Assembly (NCBI RefSeq): GCF_004214935.1
Contig: NZ_SFCC01000010.1
Location: forward strand, 62,001 to 126,000
Length of the DNA: 64,000 nucleotides
Direction: 5' to 3'
Source of the DNA: Amycolatopsis suaedae
GTDB taxonomy: Bacteria; Actinomycetota; Actinomycetes; Mycobacteriales; Pseudonocardiaceae
The position numbers and the translations under genes are program-made. Shown one piece after another: positions 63,265-64,000 of this stretch. How positions within the stretch are numbered: the first letter of the stretch is position 1; each line of letters begins with the position of its first letter. The notes beneath the pieces were generated by a model that saw only the letters and a list, made by a program, of their open reading frames with translations, was not told where the DNA came from and made no database searches.

Positions 63265-64000
63265 CCCGACCGCCGGAGGGCGGGGACGACTACGCACACC
63301 TCGCCCCGCTGTTCACCGAACTGGCCGAGCTCGACGAGAACGACCCGCGCCGCGCCACCCTGCGCGACGAGCTGGTGACCGGCCACCTGCCGCTGGCCGA
63401 GCACATCGCGCAGCGCTTCTCCGGCCGTGGCGTGGCCAAGGAGGACCTGGTGCAGGTCGCCAGGGTCGGCCTGATCAACGCGGTGGACCGGTTCGACCCC
63501 GCACGCGGGTTCGACTTCCTGTCCTTCGCCGTCCCGACGGTGATGGGCGAGGTCCGCAGGCACTTCCGCGACACCGGCTGGGTGATCCGGGTACCGCGGC
63601 GGCTGAAGGAGCTGCACCTGACGCTGGGCGCGGCGAGCACCGAGCTGTCCCAGCGGCTGGGCCGGGCGCCGACGCCCAGCGAGCTGGCCGCCCACCTCGA
63701 CATCGGGATCGACGAGGTGCACGAGGGCCTGGAGGCGGGTAACGCGTATCACTCGATGTCGCTGGACGACGTCCTGACCGGTGCGGACTCGGACAGCATG
63801 TCGCTGGGCGACACGCTCGGCGAGGAGGACAGCGGCCTGACCAGCGTGGAGAACTACGAGGTGCTCCATCCGCTGGTCAGCAAGCTGCCGGAGCGGGAAC
63901 GCAAGATCCTCGCCCTGCGGTTCGTGCACAACCTCACGCAGACCCAGATCGCCGAACGCATCGGCGTGTCGCAGATGCACGTCTCCCGCCTGCTCGCGCG
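63261..64000 (+). CDS. SigB/SigF-type RNA polymerase sigma factor (partial)
   Basis: The window ends inside this gene, after about 246 codons. Region 2 contains ERIAQRFSGRGVAKEDLVQV-like sequence (LAEHIAQRFSGRGVAKEDLV) and FDPARGFDFLSFAVPTVMGE; region 3 includes LSQRLGRAPTPSELAAHLDI; region 4 begins KLPERERKILALRFVHNLTQ with TQIAERIGVSQMHVSRLLAR. It is an alternative stress sigma factor controlled by the coupled anti-sigma factor. GTG 63261 overlaps the anti-sigma stop by 4 bp. Confidence 0.95.
   Translation, partial: MTRPPEGGDDYAHLAPLFTELAELDENDPRRATLRDELVTGHLPLAEHIAQRFSGRGVAKEDLVQVARVGLINAVDRFDPARGFDFLSFAVPTVMGEVRRHFRDTGWVIRVPRRLKELHLTLGAASTELSQRLGRAPTPSELAAHLDIGIDEVHEGLEAGNAYHSMSLDDVLTGADSDSMSLGDTLGEEDSGLTSVENYEVLHPLVSKLPERERKILALRFVHNLTQTQIAERIGVSQMHVSRLLA

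Noticed and set aside
1..64000. CRISPR array
   Set aside because: No regularly spaced identical repeats with unique spacers were found; the only tandem-type repeats are degenerate spacer units.

Overview
The window is high-GC DNA (GC-rich third codon positions, many GTG starts, leaderless promoters, IdeR-like iron box, ECF42 and SigB/F-type sigma factors, EspG/PPE-type genes). This fits a filamentous actinomycete, most likely of the order Pseudonocardiales (Amycolatopsis/Lentzea/Kibdelosporangium type). That placement is inferred from gene content and style, not from a search.

Layout. 1-8.6 kb: TetR regulator and FAD monooxygenase, APH-like kinase, K+ channel, ArsR-SRPBCC pair, ECF42 sigma with its DGPF/YCII partner, MFS exporter and AraC regulator. 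8.6-12.9 kb: MocR regulator divergent from an EamA transporter and a DapA-like aldolase, then a TetR gene divergent from a small conserved protein. 12.9-17.5 kb: iron-siderophore uptake operon (ATPase, lipoprotein, fused double permease) behind an iron box placed between -35 and -10, then a secreted DUF4232 protein. 17.5-23.9 kb: repeat-rich spacer, MarR with two oxidoreductases, a secreted protein with two protease domains, an ATPase-fold regulator, an AlkB-like dioxygenase behind a LexA-type box, and a Spo0M-like protein. 23.9-29.8 kb: ECF sigma with a membrane-anchored partner, then a four-gene ABC importer. 29.9-46.8 kb: LysA-like decarboxylase, Tex, and many single metabolic, regulatory and secreted genes.

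About 46.86-53.26 kb is a visibly less GC-rich island. Its left edge lies where a dihydrofolate-reductase-like gene is cut off, and its right edge lies beside tRNA-Arg(ACG) and tRNA-Ser(GCT). It carries an NgoMIV-family and a NaeI-family restriction endonuclease (prototypes that cut the same site, GCCGGC), one cytosine-C5 methyltransferase, a Vsr repair nuclease, and a lone DndB/DGQHR-like protein behind an array of TACGTCAA elements. This is the strongest candidate for an unusual system. In the NgoMIV-like enzyme the position expected to hold a catalytic glutamate appears to be glutamine.

53.5-58.0 kb: a coupled operon of two ESX/PPE-type proteins, EspG and acetoacetyl-CoA synthetase. 58-64 kb: a dienelactone-hydrolase homologue with Asp in the nucleophile position, an HisC-type aminotransferase, a double ABM-domain protein, a TSUP permease, a Vms1/Rv2629-like protein, a small basic protein, and an RsbW-type anti-sigma factor overlapping a SigB/F-type sigma factor that runs off the end.

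Recurring signals: a 13-bp interrupted palindrome GTCCANNNTGGAC (seven perfect copies seen, none in the island), short hairpin repeats in spacers, and -10 boxes 5-8 nt ahead of at least fourteen start codons, indicating leaderless transcripts.
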